A stretch of DNA of 57,149 bases from Opitutaceae bacterium (lineage in GTDB: Bacteria > Verrucomicrobiota > Verrucomicrobiia > Opitutales > Opitutaceae). The stretch is taken from the NCBI GenBank assembly GCA_027485815.1, contig JAIXQE010000014.1, positions 1 to 57,149 on the forward strand, given 5' to 3'. A program made the translations under genes and the position numbers. Below the pieces are notes generated by a model that saw only the letters and a list, made by a program, of their open reading frames with translations, searched no databases and was not told where the DNA came from. This document shows positions 15,918-24,733 of the stretch, one piece after another. Within the stretch, counting starts at the first letter, position 1. The number at the start of each line of letters is the position of its first letter.

Positions 15918-18671
15918 TCACAGGGTCTTCAGGTAGGCGACGATGTCGGCCACGTCCTGCGCGGAGAGGCCGAGCTGGTCGGCGCTGAGCATCAGGGAAC
16001 GGCCGAGCGGCTTGCGCGGGGAACCCTTGATGCGGGCGGCGGGCACGAGCTGGGTCAGCCCGCCCATCGATTGGATCACGACGGGATCTCCCGTGGTGAG
16101 CAGCCGACCGTGGATCTGGGTGCCGTCCGTGAGGTCGACCGCGACCCCGTCGTAGCCGTGGGCGATTTCGGCCGAGGGGTCGAGGATCGCCTGGATGACG
16201 ACCTCGGTCGACTGCCCGCGGGCGAAGCCGTCGAGGCCCGGGCCGTACTCGTGGCCCTGGCCGCCGACGCGGTGGCACAGCAGGCAGGACTGGGCCGCGC
16301 GGGCGCCGCGGGTGGCGTCGCCGGCGAGCCGCGCGACCTCCGCCGCGGGCGGCAGGGCGCTGGGGCCGGCCGCGGGCACGACGCTCGGGGAGATCGAGAC
16401 CTGATCGGGGTCGTAGAGTCCGCGGGCCTTGAGGGCGGCGTTCACCCCGGCCGTGGGCCAGCGCGAGTCCTTGTAATTGAGGAGCCACCACAGGGCGTGG
16501 TCGCGGACCATGCCGCTCGTGCGGGCGGCGACGTCGACGAGAGCCAGGGCGGCCTCGGCGGCCGGATTGAAGCCGAGCGCGGTGACCGCGGCGAGGCGGT
16601 CGGTCTGGGGCAGGGTCTCCGCGACGGCGCGGGCGGTGAAGGCCTGCTCGGCGCCCGGGGGACCGAGGCGCCAGAGGAGGTTGGCGTACTTGGCCGGCCA
16701 GCGGGCGGGATCGCGATCCGGTGCGAGGGGCGCCAGGGCCGCGGCGACCGCGGCCTCCTTGCCGGTGCACCCGGTGCCCCACGCCTCAAGGTAGGCGCGG
16801 TCCTTGCCGTCGTAACCGCGGGCGAGGGTGAGCAGCAGGTCCCGGGCCTCGGCGACGGGCACGTCGCGCAGCGCGATGGCCACCTCGCGGCGTACCGCCG
16901 GCGAGGGATCCTCGGCGAGGCTCCGCGCGTGGACGAGCACGCGGTGGTTGACCCGGCGCAGGGCGCGGAACGCGGCGATCCGCTGCATCGGATCGGCATG
17001 CCGCAGGTGCGCCTCGACGCGCGCGAGGCCCGGCTCGCCGAGGTTGGCGAGGAGGAACACCGCGCGGCCCTGGATGTAGGGGTTCGGATCCTCGAGCAGC
17101 TTGGCCACGGGGCCCACGGCCGACGGGCCGGCGGCACGGAGGCGCTGGAAGCCCAGCGCGCGGACGTGCACCGCGGGGTTGCGCAGGGCCGCGATCTGGC
17201 CGGCAGTCGTCGCGAGGTCGAGGCGCGGGACGGTCAGGCGTCGGCCCTTCGGGGCGATGCGGTAGATCGCGCCGGCGAAGCTGGCGTCGAGGGCGGCGTG
17301 GCCGCCGGTGCGGGGATCGAACCAATCGGCAACGTAGACCGCGCCGTCGGGACCGACGGCGACGTCGGCGGGGCGGAACCAGGTCTTGAGGTCGTCGGCG
17401 CGCAGGCGGCCGCGCTGGCCGTCGATGCCGGCGAGTTCCCCGGTGGGGTTGGAAGTGAGGAAGGCGAAGCGGTCGAGGCGGTAGCCGGCGCCATCGGCGG
17501 CGGGATGGTAGCCGAAGACCACGTTGCGCGAGGTCTCGCAGCTCAGCAGGGTGCCGCGCCAGCGGGCGCCGAGCTCATCGCCCTCGTAAAACACGATGCC
17601 GGTGGGCGCGCCGTTGCCGTAGACATCGCCGGCCGGGACGACGCCGGGGTCATCCTGCCGCCACTCGGCGACCGCGGTGGACTGGCCGGGGCGGCGGTCG
17701 GCGCCCCAGGCGCGCTTGCCGTCGCGGGAGGCGAAGCCGAAGTTGCCGTACTCCTGGAGGAAGGAGGTGCGCGCCGCCGGCGGGTCGTCGTTGTCGTTGT
17801 GGAAGACGTCCCCGAGGGAGGTGACGGCCTGCTCGTAGGAGTTGCGGTAGTTGAACCCGATCGGCTCCACCTGGGTGCCGTCGGGATTCATCCGGAAGGT
17901 GGCCCCGCCGATGTACACGTGGCCGTCGTCGCTCTTCTCGCCCGCGAATTCCGGCGGGCGGCGGGTGGTGATCGGCGTGCCGCCGCCGCTGCGGCCGCCG
18001 TCGTAGGGGCTGCCGATGCGGAAGGTGCGGCCGGAGCGGTCCGTGAAGTACGAGCCGCAATTGCCGTGGTTGAAGTACCATTTGCCGTCCGGGCCCATCG
18101 TGACCGAGTGCAGCGAGTGGTCGTGATTGCGGCCGTCGAAGCCGGTCAGCAGCACCTCGCGCTTGTCGACCGCCGGGTCGAACTTCGCGTCCCGGTTGAC
18201 GTCGGTGTAGACGATCAGGTCGGGCGTGCAGGAGACGATGATCTGATTGTCGATCACCGCGATGCCCATCGGGGCGAGGAGCTCAGGTTCCTGGACGAAC
18301 ACGCTCGTCTTGTCCGCCACGCCGTCGCCGTCGGAGTCCTCGAGGACCACGATGCGGTCGCCGGCCGGATCCTTGCCCGCGTGGCGGCGGTAGTTGTAGG
18401 CCTCGGCGACCCAGATGCGGCCCTGCGCGTCGATGTCCATGTTCGCCGGGTTGCGCAGCTGCGGGGTGCGGGCCCAGAGGGTGACCTCGAGGCCATCAGG
18501 CGCGGCGAGCATCGCCGGCGGGATGAAGGGGGCGGGCGGCTCGATGGGGGCCGTGGGCGCCTTGGGCCGGGGCTCGCCGGACTTGGGCTGGGCGGCGGGG
18601 AGCAGGGGCAGGAGCAGGAGGCCGGCGGCGGCGAGCGCCGCGCGCGCAGGGGCGAAGGGGGCGGAGGGCAT
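15918..18671 (-). CDS. PVC-type membrane-bound dehydrogenase with HEAT repeats and cytochrome c domain
   Basis: This 917-residue exported protein has a signal peptide (about 1-26), then a PQQ/glucose-dehydrogenase-like propeller (about 50-500; DIDAQGRIWVAEAYNYR, VTMGPDGKWYFNHGN, DVAVGPDGAVYVADWFDP). HEAT-like repeats follow (about 510-750), and the C-terminal cytochrome c has the heme motif C796-L-L-C799-H800 and a likely axial Met894. This architecture is characteristic of Planctomycetes and Verrucomicrobia, often many copies per genome, and is thought to oxidise carbohydrates or polyols in the periplasm. The start was set to the ATG at 18671, immediately before the signal sequence; the open frame above it is not convincing. 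Substrate and electron acceptor are unknown. Confidence 0.88.
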   Translation of the reverse strand: MPSAPFAPARAALAAAGLLLLPLLPAAQPKSGEPRPKAPTAPIEPPAPFIPPAMLAAPDGLEVTLWARTPQLRNPANMDIDAQGRIWVAEAYNYRRHAGKDPAGDRIVVLEDSDGDGVADKTSVFVQEPELLAPMGIAVIDNQIIVSCTPDLIVYTDVNRDAKFDPAVDKREVLLTGFDGRNHDHSLHSVTMGPDGKWYFNHGNCGSYFTDRSGRTFRIGSPYDGGRSGGGTPITTRRPPEFAGEKSDDGHVYIGGATFRMNPDGTQVEPIGFNYRNSYEQAVTSLGDVFHNDNDDPPAARTSFLQEYGNFGFASRDGKRAWGADRRPGQSTAVAEWRQDDPGVVPAGDVYGNGAPTGIVFYEGDELGARWRGTLLSCETSRNVVFGYHPAADGAGYRLDRFAFLTSNPTGELAGIDGQRGRLRADDLKTWFRPADVAVGPDGAVYVADWFDPRTGGHAALDASFAGAIYRIAPKGRRLTVPRLDLATTAGQIAALRNPAVHVRALGFQRLRAAGPSAVGPVAKLLEDPNPYIQGRAVFLLANLGEPGLARVEAHLRHADPMQRIAAFRALRRVNHRVLVHARSLAEDPSPAVRREVAIALRDVPVAEARDLLLTLARGYDGKDRAYLEAWGTGCTGKEAAVAAALAPLAPDRDPARWPAKYANLLWRLGPPGAEQAFTARAVAETLPQTDRLAAVTALGFNPAAEAALALVDVAARTSGMVRDHALWWLLNYKDSRWPTAGVNAALKARGLYDPDQVSISPSVVPAAGPSALPPAAEVARLAGDATRGARAAQSCLLCHRVGGQGHEYGPGLDGFARGQSTEVVIQAILDPSAEIAHGYDGVAVDLTDGTQIHGRLLTTGDPVVIQSMGGLTQLVPAARIKGSPRKPLGRSLMLSADQLGLSAQDVADIVAYLKTL

Positions 18672-18759
18672 CGCGGCGGAGGAAAGGGCTCCGTCCGCGG
18701 CTTGGCAATCCGGGAGGGGCGCGGCGCGCGCGGAGACAGCCGGCGCGCCGCGGCGGGGG

Positions 18760-21700
18760 TCAGGGCAGGACCGCGGGGTCGAGGCCGATCGTGCCGGCCA
18801 AGGCGGCGGCGTAACCAGGTTCGCGGGCCGCGGTGGCGGCCGCGCGGGCCGCGTCCCGCCGTGCGCGGATGTCCAGCTGCGCCGCAACGTCGGCGTAGTT
18901 CGGCCGGGAGAGGAAGCGCTCCAGGTAGGTGGCGGCCTGTTCCCAGTAGGCGAGGTCGCGCCGGCGCTGCGCCTCGAGGCGGGCGGCGTACCAGTCGCTC
19001 GCCAGCAGATGCTCCCGGGTGAAGAGGGCGCGGAACGCGGGGGCGTCCGCGCCGTGGCCCTCCCAGTGGCCGTCGCGCATCAGGTGCAGCAGGGCCCGAA
19101 GGGGGGGCACGGCCTGCGCGACCGACCCGTCGGCGAAGTAGCTCTCCGCGGCGGCGCGCATCGCCGCCACGATGTTATCCATCCCATCGGCGAAGACCGC
19201 CGGGTCCTGCCGCTCGGGCCGGAGCAGGTCGTCGTCGAAGAGGGTGCTGGGATTGCCGAGGACGCGCCCGCAGAAGTTCTGGACGAAGCGCGGGGTGATG
19301 CGCCAGCCGAGCCGGCTCGCGAGCACCGGCCGGCCGGCGTGCGTCCAGTCCGCGCAGCGCTCGAGGAAGCCGCCCTCGATGAGGAAGCGGGGGGAGCGTT
19401 CCTCGGGGCTCATCCGCGCCCAGATCTCAGGGACCAGCAGGCTGATGTCGTGGTCGACGCGGAAGTGCGGCCCGATCCAGCCGGCGGCGGACGAGAAGAC
19501 CGCGAGGTCGGTGAGGATGTAGCCGACGAGCGCGGCGTTGAGGTCGTGGATCGGCGGGAGGGCGTTGAACGGGCCCTTGGTGAGCGCGCCCTCGGAGCCC
19601 GCGCCGGTGGTGGACGGGGATTTGCCGGTGAGGCTGGCGATGAAGTCCATGAAGGCCTCGGGCAATTCCTGGTAATGGAGCGGGCCGAAGACGCACATCG
19701 GGCGGACGCCGGGTTCGGGCGGGTTGAGGCGGCGGCCGGCGAGCACGGCGCCGACCGGGAACAGCGCGGGCGTGGCGGGCGGCAGGCGGCGGTAGAGCTG
19801 CGCGCCGATTTGGGCGAGGTAGGAGGCGCGGGGGTCCTCCAGGTCCGGGCGGCGCTGGAGGTACCGGGGATTCTTGGTGCGTTTGCCGTCGACGATCCGG
19901 GGATGGGCCGGCGACGCGAGGTAGGCCGGGCGCGCCGCGGCGGCGAAGTTGGCGAGGAGTACGCGGATCGGCTCGGTGAAGGCGTCGAAGCCGATCGCGT
20001 CCTCCACCAGGTGGCGGACCGCGGCCCGGTCGAGGGGCTCGTAGTTGGAGAGGAAGTTGCCCGGGCGGGAGAAGTCGCGCTCGGTCGTGCGGTCGTAGCC
20101 GCGGTGGATGGCGTCGTCGGGCCGCTGGAAGAGGGCGGACTCGCAGTTCGCGACGAACTTCACGGGTCGGCCCGCACGGGCGGCGGCCGCCGGCAGGCCG
20201 GCGAGCTGGTCCGCGGGCAGGATGATCGCGGCCGAGATGTCGTCCTCGGCCTGAATCTTGAGCGCGGGATGGAAGTCCTTGCGCAGGCTGAACGTTCGCC
20301 AGCCGCCCTCGGGGGTGAAGCCGACCCGCAGGAAGTGCGTCATCGCCTTCTCGCCCTCGAACTTCAGCTCGTTGCCCGGCCGCCCGTTGATCGTGTCGAC
20401 CGTGAAGTGGCGGCGCCAGTCGTCGCCCCACTCCGGCCGGTGGACCCGCTTGATCAGCAGCACGAGGTCCAGGATGTGCCGGGGAATGGACTCGAGCCAG
20501 GCGTTGTAGGCGTCGGTGTAGTCCGGGCTGCGGCTGAGGAGCTTGACCACCGAGCCGAGCGAGCGCTCGGCGCTGAGCAGCGGCCGGCCGCGGGGCCGGT
20601 TGCGGGCCGGGTCGCGGAACCGTTCGCCGTACTCCCGGCGCAAAATGGCGTCGATCGCGTCGAAGTCCCGCGCGAGGTCCCCGACGAAGTTCGGGGCGGT
20701 GAAGATGGCGTCGGCGATTGACTTGGAGATCTCCGACTTGCCGCCGCCGGAGACGGTGCACGGCTTGTGGCAGAGCAGGCCCTCGGCGGTGGTGCCGCGC
20801 AGGCGCCAGCGGCGGCCGTCCTCGGGTTTGACCATCTCGACCTTGTAGCCCGAGGGCAGGACGTAGGTTTGCCGCGGCAGCAGCTTGAGGGTGGAGGTCC
20901 CGCCGGCCGCGTTCCGCCAGGTGATCGCCTGGGTGCGGAGGTCGAAGGCGGCGTCCTCGGGCACGTAGTGGATGTCCGGGTAAAGGCGGTCGCGGGCCCA
21001 GCCGCCGGGCTGGAGTTCCGCGCGGTCGCCGAGGGTGCGCAGGGCGCCGGCGAAGGTGTGGTCGACGACCGCGAGGTGGCGGCTGAGCTGGAAGTCGGCG
21101 CCGAGGTCGTAGCTGGGGAAGGCGAGGGCGCCGCCCGCGTGCTCCTCCTCGCCGCGGCCGAGGAGGTTGGCGGCGAAGCTGATCTGGGCCTTCACCTCCT
21201 TCTTGCAGTAACCGAAGTAGTTGTCGGCGATCAGGGTCAGCATCACGCCCCGGCGGTCGCGGGCCGTGAGCTTGAACGCGACGCCGTCGTTGTACTTCTC
21301 GTCCGGGTCCCGCCAGCACATCCCGTCGCGGCGCTGCCGGGCGGTCGCATCCGCGAACGCGGGCAGGCCCAGTTCGCGCTTGGTTAGGCGGGTGAGGTGG
21401 GTGGCGAGGATGACGCCGCCCGTGTGGCCGGTCCAGTGCGCCGGATCCAGCGCGGCGTCGTTGGCCGGCAGGTGGGGGTCGCCCGCGTTGCCGAAGATGC
21501 GCTCGATGAAGTCGAGGTTGGCCACCAGCGCCCCGGGGACGAAGAAGCGGGTCTCCATCGCGCGGGCGGGGGTGGCGCCGGGCACCGCCGGGCAGACCAG
21601 CGGGCGGAGCAGCAGGGTGACGAAGCACTCGGCCGCGGTGGGGGCGGCGGCGGTGAACGGCAGCCGCAGCAGTTCGGGCGGCGGTTGCAGGGCGTGGCGC

Positions 21701-22224
21701 AGGAGACGACCCAAGACGGCGGGCGGGACGGCCTTCTTGTCGTCGGGCACCGGAAACCCGAAATCCGCCACGTGGAAGATGCCCTGCGTGGTCCGGCGGT
21801 CGCTGCGGGGGTTGTGCAGCACGCCCTGGCTGACCCGGTAGGACGACAGGATGTCGCTGCGGTACTCGTCGGCCCCCGGGGGGAGGGAAAGCACGCGGGC
21901 GAGGCCGGCGCGGTCGAGGACGAGCGTGGTGTGGGGCAGGCGGGGGACGTCGCCGGCGAGCTCGGGCCCGGCCTCCAGATGGTCGTAGAGGAAGTTCTGC
22001 AGCCGTTGGTCGATCGGGCAGAGGTGGCGGGTCAGCGCCCGGTCCTTCTCGCGGCTGACCGCGAGGAAGTGGTCCACCAGCGGCGCGAGGCCATCGGCGC
22101 CCTCGGCGAGGGGCACCCCGGGTTGCCCGATCTCGCGCAGCTTGAGGTTGAGGTAAGTGACGAGCCCGGCGTCCGCGCCGGGGGCGGCGGCGGCCGGGAG
22201 GGAGGCGAGGGCGGTGTGCGGCAT
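18760..22224 (-). CDS. Large protein, candidate PPi-type phosphoenolpyruvate carboxykinase
   Basis: The 1154-residue cytoplasmic protein has no signal or membrane segments. Two stretches recall the PPi-dependent PEP carboxykinases (about 1100-1200 residues, known from Entamoeba and Propionibacterium): NYFGYCKKEVKAQISFAANL at 335-354 with EEEHAGGA at 359-366, and a P-loop-like SGGGKSEIS at 492-500. Such enzymes interconvert oxaloacetate plus PPi and PEP plus Pi plus CO2. The size match and the motifs are from memory, not an alignment, so another function is possible. The ATG at 22224 sits in a hairpin; an in-frame start at 22266 is the alternative. The gene stands alone between the cytochrome-dehydrogenase and an amino-acid binding protein. 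Confidence 0.55.
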   Translation of the reverse strand: MPHTALASLPAAAAPGADAGLVTYLNLKLREIGQPGVPLAEGADGLAPLVDHFLAVSREKDRALTRHLCPIDQRLQNFLYDHLEAGPELAGDVPRLPHTTLVLDRAGLARVLSLPPGADEYRSDILSSYRVSQGVLHNPRSDRRTTQGIFHVADFGFPVPDDKKAVPPAVLGRLLRHALQPPPELLRLPFTAAAPTAAECFVTLLLRPLVCPAVPGATPARAMETRFFVPGALVANLDFIERIFGNAGDPHLPANDAALDPAHWTGHTGGVILATHLTRLTKRELGLPAFADATARQRRDGMCWRDPDEKYNDGVAFKLTARDRRGVMLTLIADNYFGYCKKEVKAQISFAANLLGRGEEEHAGGALAFPSYDLGADFQLSRHLAVVDHTFAGALRTLGDRAELQPGGWARDRLYPDIHYVPEDAAFDLRTQAITWRNAAGGTSTLKLLPRQTYVLPSGYKVEMVKPEDGRRWRLRGTTAEGLLCHKPCTVSGGGKSEISKSIADAIFTAPNFVGDLARDFDAIDAILRREYGERFRDPARNRPRGRPLLSAERSLGSVVKLLSRSPDYTDAYNAWLESIPRHILDLVLLIKRVHRPEWGDDWRRHFTVDTINGRPGNELKFEGEKAMTHFLRVGFTPEGGWRTFSLRKDFHPALKIQAEDDISAAIILPADQLAGLPAAAARAGRPVKFVANCESALFQRPDDAIHRGYDRTTERDFSRPGNFLSNYEPLDRAAVRHLVEDAIGFDAFTEPIRVLLANFAAAARPAYLASPAHPRIVDGKRTKNPRYLQRRPDLEDPRASYLAQIGAQLYRRLPPATPALFPVGAVLAGRRLNPPEPGVRPMCVFGPLHYQELPEAFMDFIASLTGKSPSTTGAGSEGALTKGPFNALPPIHDLNAALVGYILTDLAVFSSAAGWIGPHFRVDHDISLLVPEIWARMSPEERSPRFLIEGGFLERCADWTHAGRPVLASRLGWRITPRFVQNFCGRVLGNPSTLFDDDLLRPERQDPAVFADGMDNIVAAMRAAAESYFADGSVAQAVPPLRALLHLMRDGHWEGHGADAPAFRALFTREHLLASDWYAARLEAQRRRDLAYWEQAATYLERFLSRPNYADVAAQLDIRARRDAARAAATAAREPGYAAALAGTIGLDPAVLP

Positions 22225-22252
22225 ACGGCGGAGGTTCCGCCGTCCGGTATGC
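22221..22252 (-). promoter_or_regulatory. Hairpin covering the start of the PEPCK-like gene
   Basis: acggcgga (22225-22232) and tccgccgt (22236-22243) pair perfectly around three bases, and gcat (22221-22224) can pair with atgc (22249-22252) after a bulge. The inner stem ends one base from the ATG at 22224, so in the mRNA it could hide the start, or in DNA it could be an operator. Confidence 0.35.
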
Positions 22253-22300
22253 AGGAATCGCACCAACCCCGCGGCGGGAGCCGGGGCCGGCGGACGGGCC

Positions 22301-23443
22301 TTAGGGCGCGACGGATTCGACGAAGGCGAAGCGGCCCTGCTTCACCGTGATGACGACGGCGGCCTTGGTGGCGTTGCGCTGGGCGTCGAGCGTCGTCTTG
22401 CCGGTCGCGCCGGAGACGTCGCGGGTGGCGGCGAGTGCCTCCCGCAGCTTCGGTCCCTCGGTCCCGCCGGCGCGGCGGAGGCCGTCGGCCAGCACCAGCA
22501 CGGCGTCGTGGCCGAGCGCGGCCATCGCGTCGGGCGCTTCCCCGTTCCAGCGGCGCTTGAAGCGTTCGACGAAGCCCTGGACCGCGGGGGAGCGATCCTC
22601 CGAAGAGTAGTGGGTCGAGTAGTAGGTGCCTTCGACCGCGTCGCCCCCGATCTCCAGCAACTGGGGGGCCTCCCAGCCGTCGCCACCGAACAGGGGCAGC
22701 TTAAGGCCGAGCTCGCGGGCCTGTTTGCAGATCAAGGCCGCCTCCGTGTAGTAGCCCGGCACGAAGATTCCCTCGACCCCGGCCGCCTTGATCGCGGTGA
22801 GCTGTGCCTTGAAGTCCTTGTCGCCCTCCGAGTACTTCTGCTCGAGCGCGACGGTCCCGCCGGCGGCGGTGAAGTGTTCGCGGAAGTACTTGGCGAGCCC
22901 GACGCTGTAGGCGGACGAGACGGAGGTGAGCAGCGCGACCCGTTGGAGCTTGAGGCTCTGGCGCGCGAACTTCGCCATCACCACGCCCTGGAACGGGTCG
23001 ATGAAGCACACGCGGAAGACGTAGTTGCCGATCTCGGTGACCTTGGGGTTCGTCGAGGAGGGGGAGATCATCGGCACGCGGCTCTGCTGCGCGATGGGGG
23101 CCGCCTCAAGGGAGCGGCTCGAGGCGACCTCGCCGATCAGGGCGACGACCTTGTCGCGGGCGATCAGCTTCTTGGCGATGGTGGCCGACTCGCCGGCCTT
23201 GGATTGATTGTCCTCAATCACCAGTTCGAGGCGGCGGCCGAGAACCCCTCCGGAGGCGTTGACCTCCTCGACCGCGAGCTCGACGCCCTTGCGGGTGGCC
23301 TGGCCGAAGGCGGCCTCCTTGCCGGTGAGCGAGGCGAACAGCCCGACCTTGATCGGGGCGGGTTCCCCCGCCGCGGCGGGGGCGGCGGGCAGGACCAGCG
23401 CGAGGGCGGCGAGCAGGGGCAGCGGGAGGCGGGAAAGGTGCAT
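22301..23443 (-). CDS. Branched-chain amino-acid-type ABC transporter substrate-binding protein
   Basis: The 380-residue periplasmic protein has a signal peptide ending near AAAGEP (about residue 26) and the type I periplasmic binding fold of LivJ/LivK: IKVGLFASLTGKEAAFG, NASGGVLGRRLELVIEDNQS, VVALIGEVASSRSLEAAPI and VPMISPSSTNPKVTEIG. It should bind amino acids or similar small solutes. No LivHMGF permease or ATPase genes are near, so it is an orphan here. Such orphans either use a transporter encoded elsewhere or serve as sensors. It shares an intergenic region of 113 nt with the divergent LptF/G gene. Confidence 0.85.
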   Translation of the reverse strand: MHLSRLPLPLLAALALVLPAAPAAAGEPAPIKVGLFASLTGKEAAFGQATRKGVELAVEEVNASGGVLGRRLELVIEDNQSKAGESATIAKKLIARDKVVALIGEVASSRSLEAAPIAQQSRVPMISPSSTNPKVTEIGNYVFRVCFIDPFQGVVMAKFARQSLKLQRVALLTSVSSAYSVGLAKYFREHFTAAGGTVALEQKYSEGDKDFKAQLTAIKAAGVEGIFVPGYYTEAALICKQARELGLKLPLFGGDGWEAPQLLEIGGDAVEGTYYSTHYSSEDRSPAVQGFVERFKRRWNGEAPDAMAALGHDAVLVLADGLRRAGGTEGPKLREALAATRDVSGATGKTTLDAQRNATKAAVVITVKQGRFAFVESVAP

Positions 23444-23556
23444 CGGGGAAGGTGGTGCGGAGGTAACTTCGGGTCGGGGCGCATTTCAACCCCGCAGTCG
23501 CCGGTCGTCCCGGCTTTAGGCTTCCCGCGGGGGAGCCCGCGCCTTCAACTCGGCCC

Positions 23557-24672
23557 GTGAACACGTTCGACCGCCACCTGCTGCGCGAGTGGCTCCAGAT
23601 CCTCGGTCTGGTGCTGCTGGCCACCGGCGGGCTCCTGGTGGTGCAGGTGCTGTTCAACGACCTCCGCGACATGAACCAGGTGGGGGCGCGCCCGGGGGAA
23701 TTGGCACGGTACGTCGCCGTGCGGCTCCCGAGCTTCTTCTCGGTGGTGCTGCCGCTCTCCCTGCTGGTGTCCCTGCTCTTCGTCCTCGGGAAGCTGCACC
23801 GCGCCAACGAGCTCACCGCGCTGCGGGCGGCCGGGGTGGGCTTCGCCCGCATCACGGCGCCGATCTGGGTGGTCGGTCTGGCCTGCTGTGGGCTCTCGTG
23901 GAGCCTCAATACCACGGTCGTGCCCTGGTCCGTCGAGGAGTCGCGTGCGCTCCGGGAGGAGCTGGAGTTCCGGCACCAGACGGCGCGGGCGCTGCCGGCG
24001 GACCGGGTAGGCGCGGTGTTCAGCGTCGCCTTCGACCACCCGGAGGCCCGCCGCGTGTGGTTCCTCAACCGCTACAGCAAGGCGCAGCAGCGCGGCTATG
24101 GCGTCTCGGTCTCGGAACTCGATCCTGACCGCCGCGAGCGGCGCCGGCTCGTCGCGGCCGAGGCGTGGCGCGATCCGGCCTCCGGCGGCTGGGTGTTCCG
24201 CGACGGCCGGGAACTGGTCTTCGCGCCCGACACCGGGGAATTGATGGCGGCCACGCCCTTCCGCGAGCGCCGGGAACCGGGCTACGACGAGGATCCCGAG
24301 CTGATGTTGCTGATCGACCGGAGGGCCTCGCGCCTGTCGTTCCACGAGCTCGGTCAGCTCGTCGACCACCTCGCGCGGGAGGGCAGCCCGAAGCTCCCCG
24401 CCTACGCGGTCCGCTACTACGGGCTGCTGGCGGACGTCGTGGGCCCGCTGATCGTCATCGCGATCGCCATCCCCTTCGCGGTCTCCGGGGTGCGGGTGAA
24501 TCCCGCCGTGGGCGTTTCCAAGTCCATCGGCCTCTTTTTCCTCTACTATGTGCTGACCACGGTGGCCACGACGCTGGCCACTCGGGGCGTCCTCGCGCCG
24601 CCGGTCGCCGCTTGGCTGCCCAACGCGGGGATGACGGCCATTGCCGGCTGGCTCTTCCTGCGCCTGCGCTGA
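23557..24672 (+). CDS. LptF/LptG family permease
   Basis: The 371-residue inner-membrane protein starts with the GTG at 23557 and MNTFDRHLLREWLQIL, the usual LptF/LptG (YjgP/YjgQ) N-terminus. It has three N-terminal helices, a periplasmic beta-jellyroll domain (about 110-270) and three C-terminal helices, with GPLIVIAIAIPFAVSGVR close to the fifth. With LptB it extracts lipopolysaccharide from the inner membrane towards LptC/A/D. Only one permease is here; the partner must be elsewhere, as is common outside Enterobacteria. Confidence 0.88.
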   Translation: MNTFDRHLLREWLQILGLVLLATGGLLVVQVLFNDLRDMNQVGARPGELARYVAVRLPSFFSVVLPLSLLVSLLFVLGKLHRANELTALRAAGVGFARITAPIWVVGLACCGLSWSLNTTVVPWSVEESRALREELEFRHQTARALPADRVGAVFSVAFDHPEARRVWFLNRYSKAQQRGYGVSVSELDPDRRERRRLVAAEAWRDPASGGWVFRDGRELVFAPDTGELMAATPFRERREPGYDEDPELMLLIDRRASRLSFHELGQLVDHLAREGSPKLPAYAVRYYGLLADVVGPLIVIAIAIPFAVSGVRVNPAVGVSKSIGLFFLYYVLTTVATTLATRGVLAPPVAAWLPNAGMTAIAGWLFLRLR

Positions 24673-24733
24673 TCTCCGCCGCGCCGCGGGGACGCGGAGC
24701 GGGATGCCGCGAGGGCGCGGCCGCGGGGCGCGC

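Noticed and set aside
18718-18756. GC-rich hairpin as terminator of the PEPCK-like gene
   Set aside because: The stem is imperfect and no T run follows on the minus strand; it may reflect GC content alone.
15882-20721. Two long plus-strand open frames opposite the cytochrome-dehydrogenase and the PEPCK-like gene
   Set aside because: Both are antisense shadows; the minus-strand genes have recognisable domains and motifs.
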